From positions 62,001-126,000 of the forward strand of contig JAIXMP010000041.1 in the NCBI GenBank assembly GCA_025677815.1: a stretch of DNA of 64,000 bases. Reading direction: 5' to 3'. The position numbers and the translations under genes were made by a program. Each line of letters begins with the position of its first letter. Position 1 is the stretch's first letter. The notes beneath the pieces were generated by a model, which worked only from the letters and a program-made list of their open reading frames with translations, did no database searches and was not told the DNA's origin. This DNA is from Phascolomyces articulosus. Taxonomy: Eukaryota > Mucoromycota > Mucoromycetes > Mucorales > Lichtheimiaceae. This document shows positions 46,274-57,421 of this stretch, in pieces.

Positions 46274-46548
46274 AGCTATTGGATGCTGTAGAATAAGTAA
46301 CGAAGATTTTTTCTCTGATTGTAATTTACCCAAACAAACATTTTTGATTCAATAAATATTAACGATTTTATAAATAATTTACGTAATTAATTAAATTCAT
46401 GTTCATTTTTAAAATATCAAAATTAATGTACAGCAAAATAAACACTTTGGTTGTTCAATAAATCGATAATGAGTCTAATAGGTTTATAAATAATATTGTT
46501 TGCTAATATCTGGATTGTCCTTTTTGTACATCATGATGAACTCAACAA

Positions 46549-46935
46549 CTACACGTTAGGAATAGTCGACTTTTGAGCGAGCGTGCAAATATGTGGTATT
46601 ATTTTTTCTTTGAAACATAGATGGACTGATGCATCGGCGTGTTGTAGTGCATTGACTTCTGAGAGAATTTGGCAGATTACTGGCCAAAAGGTGCAGAATT
46701 GTTCAATTCTTTGTGGAGAGCTAGGTTTGGATTTAGGTAATTGGTTTAAACGGAGAGAGAGTGGATCAATAGCAACTGTACTTGGGACGTGTAGTCGAAG
46801 ATGCATATTGAGACATTCAATGGCATGCTTTTTGGTGAGAGTGGCTGCGAGACAGTTGAAGCATGTTTTGTTGTGACCGCCAGGGAGCCATCCAATGCGC
46901 CAACGGATACACCGGCTTCGTTTTTTCCTGCTCAT
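46549..46935 (-). mobile_element. LINE reverse-transcriptase C-terminal fragment
   Basis: A 128-codon minus-strand frame with CIRWRIGWLPGGHNKTCFNC, then HAIECLNMHLRLHVPS, LSLRLNQLPKSKPSSP and FCTFWPVICQILSEVNALQH. This is the Cys/His-rich tail of a fungal non-LTR reverse transcriptase as I know it (C-x2-C, H, C spacing). The same tail, plus strand and decayed, is at 24.89-25.08 kb. It abuts the element at 46.94-47.41 kb, again in its terminal repeat region. No clear poly-A tail is seen at its 3' side. Confidence 0.7.
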
Positions 46936-46936
46936 T

Positions 46937-47408
46937 CGGTTTTTAGCGCTTTGATAATTCCACGAAATTTGCTACATTAAGGTTTTACAACATTATTCGG
47001 AAGCATAGCCAGATAGTAATAGCAATTCAACATTCTAACTGAAATTGCGCAATACCCATACTAAATTATCATATTAAGGCTGAAAACTGAAAAACAATAA
47101 TAAATTCCAACGATGATCTTGAAAAACCAAAGATTATATAAAACACTGTAAGTTTTTATATAGCTAGTACCATATATATCGAAAATTTAGCTTGAAAATA
47201 TACCTCAATAAGTGGGACTGCCTGGGATATGGTACTAATTTTAGTTGCATATTACGAGGCTATTTTACCGCGATAAACAGAAATTTGATCAAATCAGTGT
47301 TGCAGTTGAAGTTGCAGTTTTCTTATGTTTTTGTGACAATTCCAAAAAAAAGTATTGCATTAACGTAGAACCCGCACGGGAGTGGAGCAAGCGTGGTTGA
47401 TTGCTGTA
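46937..47408 (-). mobile_element. Non-autonomous pogo/Tc1-like element, copy E2 (inverted)
   Basis: The reverse complement matches E1 (20220-20715) along most of its length: ACTGCAACACTGATTTGATC, TTATTGAGGTATA, TTAGTATGGGTATT and the terminal ATTATCAAAGCGCTAAAAAC. The outer end reads GCGTGGTTGATTGCTGTA, a decayed form of the CAGTCAACC terminus. It lies downstream of HET copy 2, while E1 lies upstream of HET copy 1, in opposite orientation. Confidence 0.6.
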
Positions 47409-49470
47409 TATGTATATGTACCACCTTATTGCCCCCATGTTTACGGTTATTATCACCAAGAGCCTACTGCTCTTATAACATGTATTAAAAACACTCGAGT
47501 TAATCTTTGAAACAAATTCTTGGATATTCCTAAAGCACGATTCTTGAAGAAACTACCTAGTGACATTTGGGCAAAGGGCTGTTTCATTATGACGATTACA
47601 ATTGTGAAAGAGTATTTTAACGACCTCAATCACGCGATCACCACCAAAGCAACGGTGACAATAGTATTAGTGGCGGCAATAACAGCGACACTATGGTAAC
47701 AATGGCAATAGTTTTTCCAACAACACGAATAGTAATAATACTGGTGGCAGGAGCATAAGTTGTAATGACAATGACAATTATAATGTTAATAATAGTGTGC
47801 AACCTCTTCCTCTGTTGCTTGCACTTGGATATGTTCTAATAGAGCAAAAGCGTTCATTATTGGGATTACAATACAAGGGTTGATCCAACAATAATTTTGA
47901 AATACACAGTTGCTAAAGAAGCTTTATTAAATCATCAAATCTAAAATCACAAGTCGACGAACAAGTGATTTAAAAGGATCATTGAAGAATGCGACCAAGA
48001 CGAACAACCGTTAAAAAAACAGGAGCATTGAGAAGTGCAGTAGCTTGGTATACAGAAACGTGCTTGCATAAATATTTGTATCAAGATCCTAACAACTCAG
48101 ATTCGTTGCCAACGCCGCCCGCCCTTCCCCTCAAATAGCTAACCATCAGTAGGACACAAACATATCGACGTGTTAGCAGCAATTCCTCTCGAAATTCGAC
48201 TTGATTATATGAAATTTGCTGTCGCATTCAAGGAATAATACAAAAAGACCCACAAATGAGTGAGCTGGGAAGCGTGCGATTATGATAGGTTGAGCAAAGG
48301 TTACTTCACCACTTAAAAGAACTCCAAAAATTTGAAAAACACATTCAATGAGATGCATGGATCGTTAAAAACCAACTGGTTCATTCTATTTTGTACATAT
48401 AAAATTGACAAAAAGTACCCAATTAATCATCATCATTTACTCCCTTCTCCCTTCCAAAAGAATATTTACTGAAATTAACATATCTTTTTCTATTCACTGC
48501 GTTGTCGACTTTAATCAAGTTTCTGGTGACCATTATATATGAACAACTTGTTTCAGCATTTATCCCAATAATATTTGTAAGAATGCGAGATAAAACCTTC
48601 TCAGATGTCTCAAGACTTACAAAAGATCAGAGACTGCTACGGATTGACGGGACTAAAACCATTCAAGGATTTGAGATACATGCCAGCATCCATTCCTTCT
48701 TTTTTTTATTTTTATTTTATTCACTTATAAACGTATTTGGCAACCCATCAATATTCGATATGTTTTGGTCAAGACCTGAGTCAGCTGTTCCCGTTAATGA
48801 TTCTGTTAATGTAGTTCGCGTTATATCATATTACATGGAAATGAGACCGAGACGAATCATATGTATGTATAAAAAAGTTAGATATCACAAGCACTTTTTG
48901 CAGGGACCTTCACAATGAGAGTGATTACATTGCTTGCTGCGAAGCAACAAGTTGCTATGGTAAATTTACTCCAAGATATGTCACTTATCATAATAGTTTC
49001 ACTGTTTGCCACTATTCTTTTATTTTGTGTATGTATATAAGTAGATGTGATAATAGTAATATAGTGAAAAAGTATATGTACACGCTTTTTTTGTTTTGTT
49101 GTTAACTTGAATGACTATTGATATAAAGGATTAAATGAAATTATCTTTTTTTCAAACAATCATCAAACTGAGTAACTACTGCTTTTTAGCTTTGTGTAGC
49201 CCCAATGAACAATGTATAATTGAGAAAAAAGAGAGAAATCGTGATTGTGTTATGTATAAAAAAAGGATGAAAAAAATGATACAAATATTAAAACTGAGAA
49301 ATCTGATTGTGTTATGTATAAAAAAAAGGATGGTTGATATGTAGTTGCAGGATAACAAGGTAAAAAAAAAAACCGGTATACATGCTATTTTTTGATATTT
49401 ATAGGGAAACAATAGGTTTTGAGTTCTTGGTATTCAAGGGTTGTACCGATAATGGATCGAGCTGCCGTTA
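47409..49470. other. Decayed sequence, possible Asn/Gly-rich coding relic
   Basis: Between about 47640 and 47885 a plus-strand reading gives HHQSNGDNSISGGNNSD, then in another frame GNSFSNNTNSNNTGG, and NDNDNYNVNNSVQP, which looks like a low-complexity coding region with at least one frameshift. A short frame at 47988 begins MRPRRTTVKKTGALRSA. Nothing is recognised and no intact gene is seen. Ends just downstream of the minus-strand gene at 49.5 kb. Confidence 0.3.
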
Positions 49471-51441
49471 TTAGATTCTTATTGTCTTTGTATTTTTGTT
49501 GGGCTGGCCGGAGGCAGATGAACTATTGCCATTTTCGCTTTGATTTTCATATTCAATTTCGGTTGTTGTTGTAGTCACTGTGGTGGATGATGATGAGCTT
49601 CCAGGACTTGTAATACAAGGTGGAACTAAAACTCGCTTTTTGCATTTTTTGCCTAATGACACCACTTGATCACATCCATCAATAGCTTCCACAGTCTCCA
49701 TCAGATAAAGACGTGTACGATACACCAGTTCAATAATAGGAATAAGCTGGGTGGAGCAAACGGTTGGAGCAAGGGGGAACGAGGCTCGTTCGGATTGAGT
49801 TATACGGCAAACGGAGCCAGCGGGACAATCCATTATAATCGACGACATATGTAAACCTGAAACCAATTATTGATTTTAGTTAATAGTTGAAACATAAATA
49901 CCCTATTCCACGCTTGCTGTATAACACATACCAGAAATGATGAAGGCACCTGTCTTAATAGAATGGATAATGGAAGGTCGTTCATGTATGATAGAGACAA
50001 AAAAGTCTTTTAGCATCTTGGGCGCCTTCATGCCGCTCTCATATAACTCTTTGGTGCCGTTTTCTCCATCATCTTTTAAACCAACTTCAGTAAAACCAAT
50101 TTCATAATTCAAATAAAGACACTTCATATCGGGTTGCACGCCAGTAATGTGTCGAGCGGTTGGTTCAGTTGATGATAAAGTGCGCTTCCGGTTGTGTCGA
50201 TCGGATGAAGCTTGTGACTTTCGTTTTCCCCTAATAATAAATAAAAAACAATAATGGCATTGAATATCCGTAACTACCATAACCATCAAACTACATATAT
50301 GAAAGCTGAACAAGCACGTACGAACGAGCACGGATAGGAGTGGGATCGAAACATTTTGAGACAAACGGCCAAATTCGATATTCCACGTCGTCCTCCACAT
50401 AATCATTTTCAAAAAACTTGAAGTGGTAAAGATCAAGAGTTTCTTCAAAGCTCTTTCGAGCCCAGTATAAATCACCTTCGGTTAATGGATCAAAAAATTT
50501 TGCTGTTACCGTACGGTACAAGTCAGTAAGGATTTCTATATATTAAATGCAGATAGGGCCCGTCGTTAACAATCGTTCCATTAAAACACAAGCAATCACA
50601 ACTGCCAAATATTTACCTTTTTGCTGAATGAATAAATGTATTGATGGAGATTTGCTGGAAGGTTTTGATCGAAATCAATACTTTTTAAATCTTGAATTTC
50701 TTGAAGCTCTTGTTCGGTGAAAACATCAACGTAAGACTGGTCGTCAGGATTTAAAATAATGGAATGAACTGGGCTAAAGGTCAAATAATGAAACAATTTA
50801 GTCAGTTAAGGAAAAACAGTGGGCAATAAACCCTCCCCTATTTGCAACCCCCTTTGCTTAATCACACACGGTTAAAACACTGACTGTTCATATTTCAAAG
50901 ATAATGCATAATCCAGCATCACTTTTTCAACAATACGTCCACTAGAAAGTTTCCACACATTTTCAGATTTTAACACCTTACAATAATCATTTTCAACTTC
51001 TTTTAGCGCCTTCACTGTCATAATTTTGGCCGACTTTTTACTATTACTGCGGTTGTTGGTGGATAAGTGTGGTGATGCTGATGGTGATAATGATCGTTGG
51101 GTATTTTTATTTTTATGATCATTGATTACATTCCAATCTAAGTCCTATCAAGAACACAATCAAAAGATAATGAATATATAAGAGAGTATGAAGACAAAAG
51201 ATAAACAAAATAGACTAAAACGACCAGTACAAACCTTCTCAACTTCTCCTTCAATGTTTAATTCTTCTAATTCATCAATAAACAACCTCGTCCAGCATTC
51301 ACGTATATTTCTGCGAAAATCGGTGGTCTTGATTATTTGAGTAATATTATTATCGATGAATTGCTTTAAAGATGGAGTTTGACTGCTTTCCTTGCAATTC
51401 ATAATATAATCATTTACAACTAAAATGCACGAGTAAATCAT
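49471..51441 (-). CDS. Uncharacterised six-exon protein (Mucorales accessory family)
   Basis: Function unknown. Exons: 51441-51235, 51144-50885, 50773-50617, 50535-50322, 50230-49932 and 49856-49471. All junctions keep phase with GT/AG sites except exon 3 to exon 4, where the GTAAAT donor and the only visible acceptor differ in phase by one base. This may be a frameshift or a wrongly placed site. Readable segments include FIDELEELNIEGEVEK, MTVKALKEVENDYCKVLKSE, YVDVFTEQELQEIQDL, DLYWARKSFEETLDLYHFKF, VEYRIWPFVSKCFD, CLYLNYEIGFTEVGLKDDGE, APKMLKDFFVSIIHERPSI and ELVYRTRLYLMETVEAID. The end is Ser/Thr/Asn-rich with a basic CKKRV patch. I recall similar proteins as a dispersed family in Mucorales. 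No catalytic motif is clear. Confidence 0.6.
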
Positions 51442-52688
51442 TTAGTAAAAAACCAATAATGCACTTTATTCTTTTCTTAGGTTTTTTACGTCCGCTCTCC
51501 TTATTATTATGTGCATATACGAATGGCGAAATCGTTGCCATGGTGATAATTTTTGTTTCAAATGTTGTTGCCAAAAGAAAGGGACAAGTTTCATAATACT
51601 TAGAGTATTTTCAACGCGCGTGCCAAATCCCATTCCTGCAATGCTACGCTATTAGTTTTACTCCGCCGTTTTTTGGTCCTGCTTTACTATCGTGCCTTCC
51701 CATATCATAAATCTTACAAATAAAGGTTTTACATTTGTTTTATATATTTTTTTCTCATAATTGCTGATATTCGATAGCACGACATAAACATTAAATGATA
51801 ATATATACAGAGAACTAGTGTTTTTTATGTATCAGTAAAACATTTATCACTTGAACGATATTGGCGGGATATTAGTATTATTTTTGATTTTACTAGAAGT
51901 ATTAAAGAAAAGTACTGCCAATTTTACATGTTTTATTACTGTTTTATCGCTATGTCTCTTCTTTATTATTTAAAGCTGTTTCTGCTATTTGAGTTGCTAT
52001 TTTTATTTAATATAAAATGATTATAGGTGGGCGAATAATATTATCATTGCTAGCTGTATATTAAAAAAAGTTACAAAACTATTCCATATTTGTCGTGCTA
52101 CATTATTGTTGCCATGGTAATCAAAAATGAAACTAAAGTAACTTTCATTAAGTCAACAAACCAAATATCATCTTTAAAAATAAGGGAGCACTTATTAGTA
52201 TAAGTTACAGTAGCAATAATAGCTAAACAAATAACCACAACAAATGAATCACAAAAAAAGTCACAATAATCATACAGCATGTCTAGAATCTTCTAGCAAT
52301 CAAGATAGAATGCATTGTTTTTGGGTTACTTGTAAGTAAAATATTATAAATTTATTTGAGTATCACTTTATCCAAGTTATAACCCTTGTAGGGTGGGATA
52401 ATAAGGCAGGATCAATAGCAGGACTATAAATGGCAGAATAAAGTTAAAACAGCCAAGGGGGAAAGGTAAGACCACAGCATGGCAGGACTTTTGGTGATCA
52501 GCAGTTTTTTTTTTTTTTTTTTTTGCAGAGCAGTCCCAACTTGCTTGCGTCATTACAGTGGCATCCACTTTCAAGTTGCAACGCAATAGTTTCTTCAAAC
52601 AAGAGAATTTTATCTCTCTTTATCCCATAGTGTATATATTAATCCTTTCGTAATGGCTTACTAGCTGTACAACTTTATGTTTTTTTGC

Positions 52689-52886
52689 GAGTGGTTCAGG
52701 TGAGAGTAGGACGTAACCAATCGATCCCCTCCGTCACTATGTTACTGCGATCTTTTTTTTTTTTGCAAGTGGTGCAGGTGAGAGTAGGACGTAACCAATC
52801 GATCCCCTCCATCACTATGTTACTGCGAGTGGTTCATGTGAGAGTAGGACGTAACCAATCGATCCCCTCCGTCACTGTGTTACTGC
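52689..52886 (+). repeat. 60-bp minisatellite, three copies
   Basis: Three units of exactly 60 bp at 52689-52748, 52767-52826 and 52827-52886, each starting near GAGTGGTTCAGGTGAGAGTA and containing GGACGTAACCAATCGATCCC. Only a few substitutions separate them. Units 1 and 2 are parted by an 18-bp GATC-T12-GC spacer, and the same GATCTTTT follows unit 3. As 60 is a multiple of three, a frame is open through all copies (repeat RVGRNQSIPSVTMLL), but there is no other sign of coding. Confidence 0.9.
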
Positions 52887-54135
52887 GATCTTTTCTTTTA
52901 CTTTTTTTCGCTATGATTCTTTCCACTTTTTAGACATTACTATATTTACGGCAAGGATTCTCTGCATTCCGAACTATAGTAACGAAGGTAATATGATTTA
53001 AGTTTATTAATTGTAGTTAGTTATTCAAACAAGGACCAATAATTTGGTATGACTATTTTGTCAACGAGAGCAAATATTAAACTGGGTGATACGATGGGTC
53101 AATACGACGGCTGGGAATCTATCAATTCAGTACGATTTATGTATAAGTGGTTTATGATATAATTATACAAACATAAAGGTTTAAAGAAGGTATCTATAGA
53201 AAAGAATAAATATGGTTGCTTCGATTAATGCAAAAATGAGTGGAGAAACGTGAGTCTAATAACCAGATATTGACTTTGTTTTTTTAAATACAAGCCTCAT
53301 CCACACGAGAGCATCCCGGGATATATACTAGCTGATAATGATCGAACAGCTTGGGACCGGTGGAGAAGGAACTTTATAATATGACTTTTTAAATAAACCA
53401 TAAGTTTATATGGTGTTTCGATATCTTATTCCATGTATATTTGCAATATTTACCTGTATTGTGTGTCCATCCTTAACTCCTATCTCCTCATATTTTTTTT
53501 AAAAAAAGGTTTTACTCAATAATAAATAGTTATCCGAAGGATGATTTGAACCAAGAAAGTTACCGTATTTTGTTTTCCTATTAGATGCATAGCGATGCAT
53601 AATTGAATATGCGTATTTTTTTTCTCGCTAATAATACTGTACTTTTAGATGCCAATCATCCTCACATTATACTTGCATGGCTATTGTCATCAGAACTAGT
53701 TTCGCCTTGCCGTTCAAATTAGTTTTCCGTTTGTTTCACGTCTCTTTTTGGTCGTTCCATAATAGTAATAGAAAGTTAATAAGATATATGCATTAAAAAA
53801 ACGTAAGAATAAAGGGTATTGTAAAACATAAGGGAAAGTGTGTAGGAGCGTAAAAAAATGATACAGAAAGAGAAAGAAGAAAATTCACTCTGGAGTCAAT
53901 ATGCGACACATGAATCGAGTGAATTTACTATATATAATATTCGTTTTTGTTACGTTCGACGAACAAATAAATAATAAAACTTTTCGTAAATATTAGATTT
54001 ATTCATACGTCTAATCTAAACACAACCTTCTTGTAGTATCTCATATTGGCATATATACATTTTTGGGCTATACTATTATAATAATACGTTCTACTTTTTT
54101 ATTATTCCATTGGTAGAAGGTGCATTATCCATCCC

Positions 54136-54270
54136 TTCATAACTGGACATCCTTTCCTTTCATATATAGTTGAGTATCTTTTCCTTTCATAAATGAACAT
54201 TTCCTTCTTTCATAACTGAAAATTTCTGTCTTTATAACTAAAATTCTATCTTTATTACTGAAAAATATTT
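54136..54270. repeat. Degenerate short tandem repeat
   Basis: Roughly 27-bp units built on CCTTTCATAACTGAACATTT, about five copies, increasingly degenerate towards the right. Possibly promoter-proximal to the small gene at 54.47 kb. Confidence 0.5.
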
Positions 54271-54471
54271 TTTTCCGCCCCAATTATAAAATCAAAAAAT
54301 ACTATATCATAAATATTTCCAATACTCTAAGACAACAAAAAAATATATGAAAGGTCATTGATCGGTAAAGAAATCGAATTATTATCCACAACTTTATATA
54401 TCTATTCATCTTTTATTCCATCTTCCTATCAATTCTTCAGCAGCAACAACAACTTCTTTATATACATCATC

Positions 54472-54713
54472 ATGCGCCCTACCACCACTTTGTTTTGATT
54501 GTTGCTGCCATGACTCTTGTAACCATCTCCCCATCTGTTCAATGTGCCCCGCGCCGCAATTCTCAACCAGCTCCTGTTGAGAATCTAACAACTGATGCAG
54601 CAACCGAACCAACACCCGAGCCAGCTCACGATATCGCTCTTGAAGAAACTCCAGAAACACTCACTCTAGTAAATGATGCAATTGCTGCATTTCCTCCTGG
54701 ATCACCCGTCTAA
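54472..54713 (+). pseudogene. Small secreted-protein-like gene with a frameshift in the signal peptide
   Basis: The ATG at 54472 opens MRPTTTLF and then meets a stop. One frame over, the sequence continues IVAAMTLVTISPSVQCAPRR and runs to a TAA at 54711-54713. Together the two frames have the shape of a signal peptide (basic start, hydrophobic core, small residues before a cleavage-like site) followed by a Thr/Pro/Glu-rich mature part. The switch falls at a TTTG-TTTT run, a likely single-base indel. A TATA-like CTTTATATAT is about 80 bp upstream. Function unknown. A minus-strand frame (54406-54660) covers the same bases and is considered a shadow. Confidence 0.4.
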
Positions 54714-55112
54714 CCTATTGCAACCATCGATCATGCAAACCATAATTAATCTTATCTCAAAAGTTTTACAACCATCACTGATTTTGAAGCTTCCAAATGA
54801 CTTATACTTGATGAAGATATTCCTGCCTAGTGTTTTGAAGTGTGTGGGTTCAAAATTCATGTTGGTACTAGTAGGTTAGTCTAAATAATGCCATTCATTT
54901 CTCTTTTTTCTTTTTCCTTTTCTCTGCCATTTTATTATAGTGCACAATAATTATATTGTTCCATTTTTTTAAAAGTTTTTTTTTTTTTTTTCCTCTGAAA
55001 TATTTTTGTTAGTTCGAGTTGATGTTTGTGTTACAAGAATTTGATTCTGCTTACTTAGAGTGATAATCTCAACCTTTGGCAAAATTCTCTTTTCACTTTC
55101 GTATGCCAAACT
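54714..55112. other. Short intergenic region
   Basis: T-rich upstream region of the F-box gene that follows. A T-rich run (about 54976-54991) is present. No coding signal. Confidence 0.4.
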
Positions 55113-57421
55113 ATGTTAAAAGGACCGGTGAGCTGTAATCTCGATCACGATGACAATGATTATTCATCAAAACTGAATCACAACAACGATGTCAAATTTT
55201 CAAGTGATGATCTCGACTTGCATGGAGCCATCATCAATGTTCATTTAAAGGCACTTGATCTGTATGCTGCGATCATGGGTAAAACAGCTAATTTCAGCAA
55301 AGCAGAAAAAGGAGCTGAACGTATGATTTCCATGGCACCCTCGGAACCCATAGGTCATATTCGTTTGGGAGATTTATATATGATGCGCAGCAACCAGTTA
55401 CGGGCGATTCAAGTCTATAAAAATGGATACCAATATATGAAGAATGATCTGGATCGTGATCTATTGATACAACGACGTGACACAGCCATTATCCAGAGCA
55501 AAAAAAAATTTGATATTATTGGTCATCTACCGTTTGATTTGATTCATCCCACTTTGTGCGACTTGTCTTCATCATCATCACCATCATCATTAACAGCATC
55601 AATAACAATATCATCTCACCAATATCATCGACCTCGTCATAAGAGCAACAATTTATTCATTTTATTGGATGTATCGAAAACATGGCGCAACAAAATTATT
55701 GACTGTGCATCACTATGGAGAACCATTTCATTAGGAGACATTGACTTGGAAAATGTGAAAAGGTGGATCCCGTATATCAAGCAACATATCATTGAACTTT
55801 CTATTTTTAATTTCAAGCCAAACCATGTTTTATGTGAAATGCTGTTTCTCCAACTAATCCAAGGTGGATTCTATCAATTGAAATCACTTTTGATGAATGG
55901 TATAGAACATATTAATGAGGAGGGACATCTATAGTATTTGATAGATGGGTGGTTGAATGTATTGTGTTGCTGGGGATAAGTAATAATTACATCGTCCCCC
56001 TACTTATTCCATGAACTTCTTTCTTGCATATTTTTTTAGTTCCAGTACTCCGAAACGAGAACATCTTTTTTGAAGCCCTTTCAAGTACTGCCAAAACATT
56101 AAAACAATTGCATATCTTTTCTTATACTTGGAGTCGCAAAATTAATTTTCTTCTTATACCTTTCAAAACTCTACTTACACTATGCACCAGTTTAGAAAAG
56201 TTGCATTATGCACCGTCTAATTCAGTAACATTTGAACAAGCTCTATCACTACCAGCAGCCCTAGATGGAGGAACAATCGACCATGAATCAGTATTTTTTT
56301 CTACTACATTGACTGACCTTTGCTTTGATATTCAATCTATCACAGCCGAGGATCTAAAACGAATATTTGCAATTTGCCCTAAACTACGTCGATTACGTGT
56401 TCTATCCTGTCTTGAAGAAAATGCACTGGAGGTCGTATCACGCCATGGTAGTAAAGATCTCCGATTATTTGAATTTAATAATATATTGTGGAAGGATCAA
56501 GTGTATTATGACGACGACGATAAGGATGAGAAAAAGGATGGTGGTTACTACAGTTCCTCCAACAACCAAGCTGTCACTCAACAAACACTACCAACAACAA
56601 CATCCATGACTCATGAACAAAATGAAGGGATCCAACACATTGCTCTTAAAACAATTGATTTATCCAATTTTATATCCTTCTTTGCAAAACACAGTACCAC
56701 CCTTCGTACATTACAATGGGAAAGAAATCCTTATCATTTCATCGACGATGAAGATGAAACTAAAGAAGCATGGCAGTCGTTAATAAGAGTCTGTCGATTT
56801 CATCATCTTCAATCTTTGGGATTTTCATTTGGCATTTCTTCACTGGCTTCTACAGTAATTACTGTATCTTTGTTACAAAAAGCAACTGAATTGCGACATT
56901 TATCCTTCTTACCGTACTCCATCCTCTCAGGACACGAAACGATTACGGCCATCCATCACTTACGATACTTGAAAACTTTGTGTTTATATCAATGTCACTC
57001 GGATAACGAAACCATGACCAGTTTATTTCGTACTTTGGCAAATGATAGTAGAAACGAAGAAGGATTTTGCAAGCTGGAAGAGGTTCGATTTGCTAGCAAC
57101 CAAGGCTATAGGATGGATGTGTTGATGGAATATCTTGCGGATATCCATACCCTTCGTCATGTTACGTTGGATAGTGTGAATGGATTAAGCAGACCGTACA
57201 TGATAGAGTGGTGTGAAAAATTACAAAACTCAACACGTTCTTGTATTCGCTCGATCAAACTTTATCGACTGAAGTATTTCGATAATACAATCCTTCATAA
57301 ATTAGCTGGCATCAAACAACTTGAATCAGTAGAACTTGGAATGTTATCTTATATCACTAGAGCTGGATTAAAGGCCTTTGATGGTACTGGTATCTTGTTA
57401 AAAATAAAAAATGATTCTTGA
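55113..57421 (+). CDS. TPR/F-box/LRR protein, paralog 2
   Basis: Paralog of the 37021-39359 gene. Exons 55113-55899 and 56040-57421 are joined across a 140-bp intron (AAT G|GTATAG..TTTTTTTAG|TT), giving about 722 aa. The N-terminal TPR-like part is shorter or diverged (IMGKTANFSKAEKGAERMIS, GDLYMMRSNQLRAIQVYKNG). The F-box (KKFDIIGHLPFDLIHPTLCD .. LLDVSKTWRNKI) is split by a Ser/Thr/His-rich insertion of about 35 residues that is absent in paralog 1, which could weaken Skp1 binding. The LRR half matches paralog 1 to the end (YITRAGLKAFDGTG). The intron sits at the same place in both, showing descent by gene duplication rather than retroposition. Confidence 0.83.

Larger units (their letters stand above)
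43003..46385 (+). repeat. Segmental duplication, copy 2 (HET block)
   Basis: Direct-orientation copy of 21261-24595, with small indels and scattered substitutions. Its left edge (GTCCACAAAAAATGTTTATC) corresponds to the base just after the (CAT)11 tract of copy 1, and its right edge is just beyond TTTTTGATTCAATAAATATT. The two copies lie about 21.7 kb apart. Confidence 0.85.
51442..54471. other. Intergenic region with minisatellite and poly-T tract
   Basis: No supportable gene in 3.0 kb. It contains a T20 run (52505-52524), the 60-bp repeat array at 52689-52886 and degenerate short repeats at 54136-54270. Remaining frames are short and without motifs. Confidence 0.5.

Noticed and set aside
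52689..52886. CRISPR array
   Set aside because: Only three 60-bp units, two of them directly adjacent, no unique spacers, and the organism is eukaryotic.
54406..54660. Minus-strand 84-codon Gln/Glu-rich frame
   Set aside because: Overlaps the secreted-protein-like frame on the plus strand, which has a signal-peptide profile and a TATA-like element; low-complexity reverse reading explains it.
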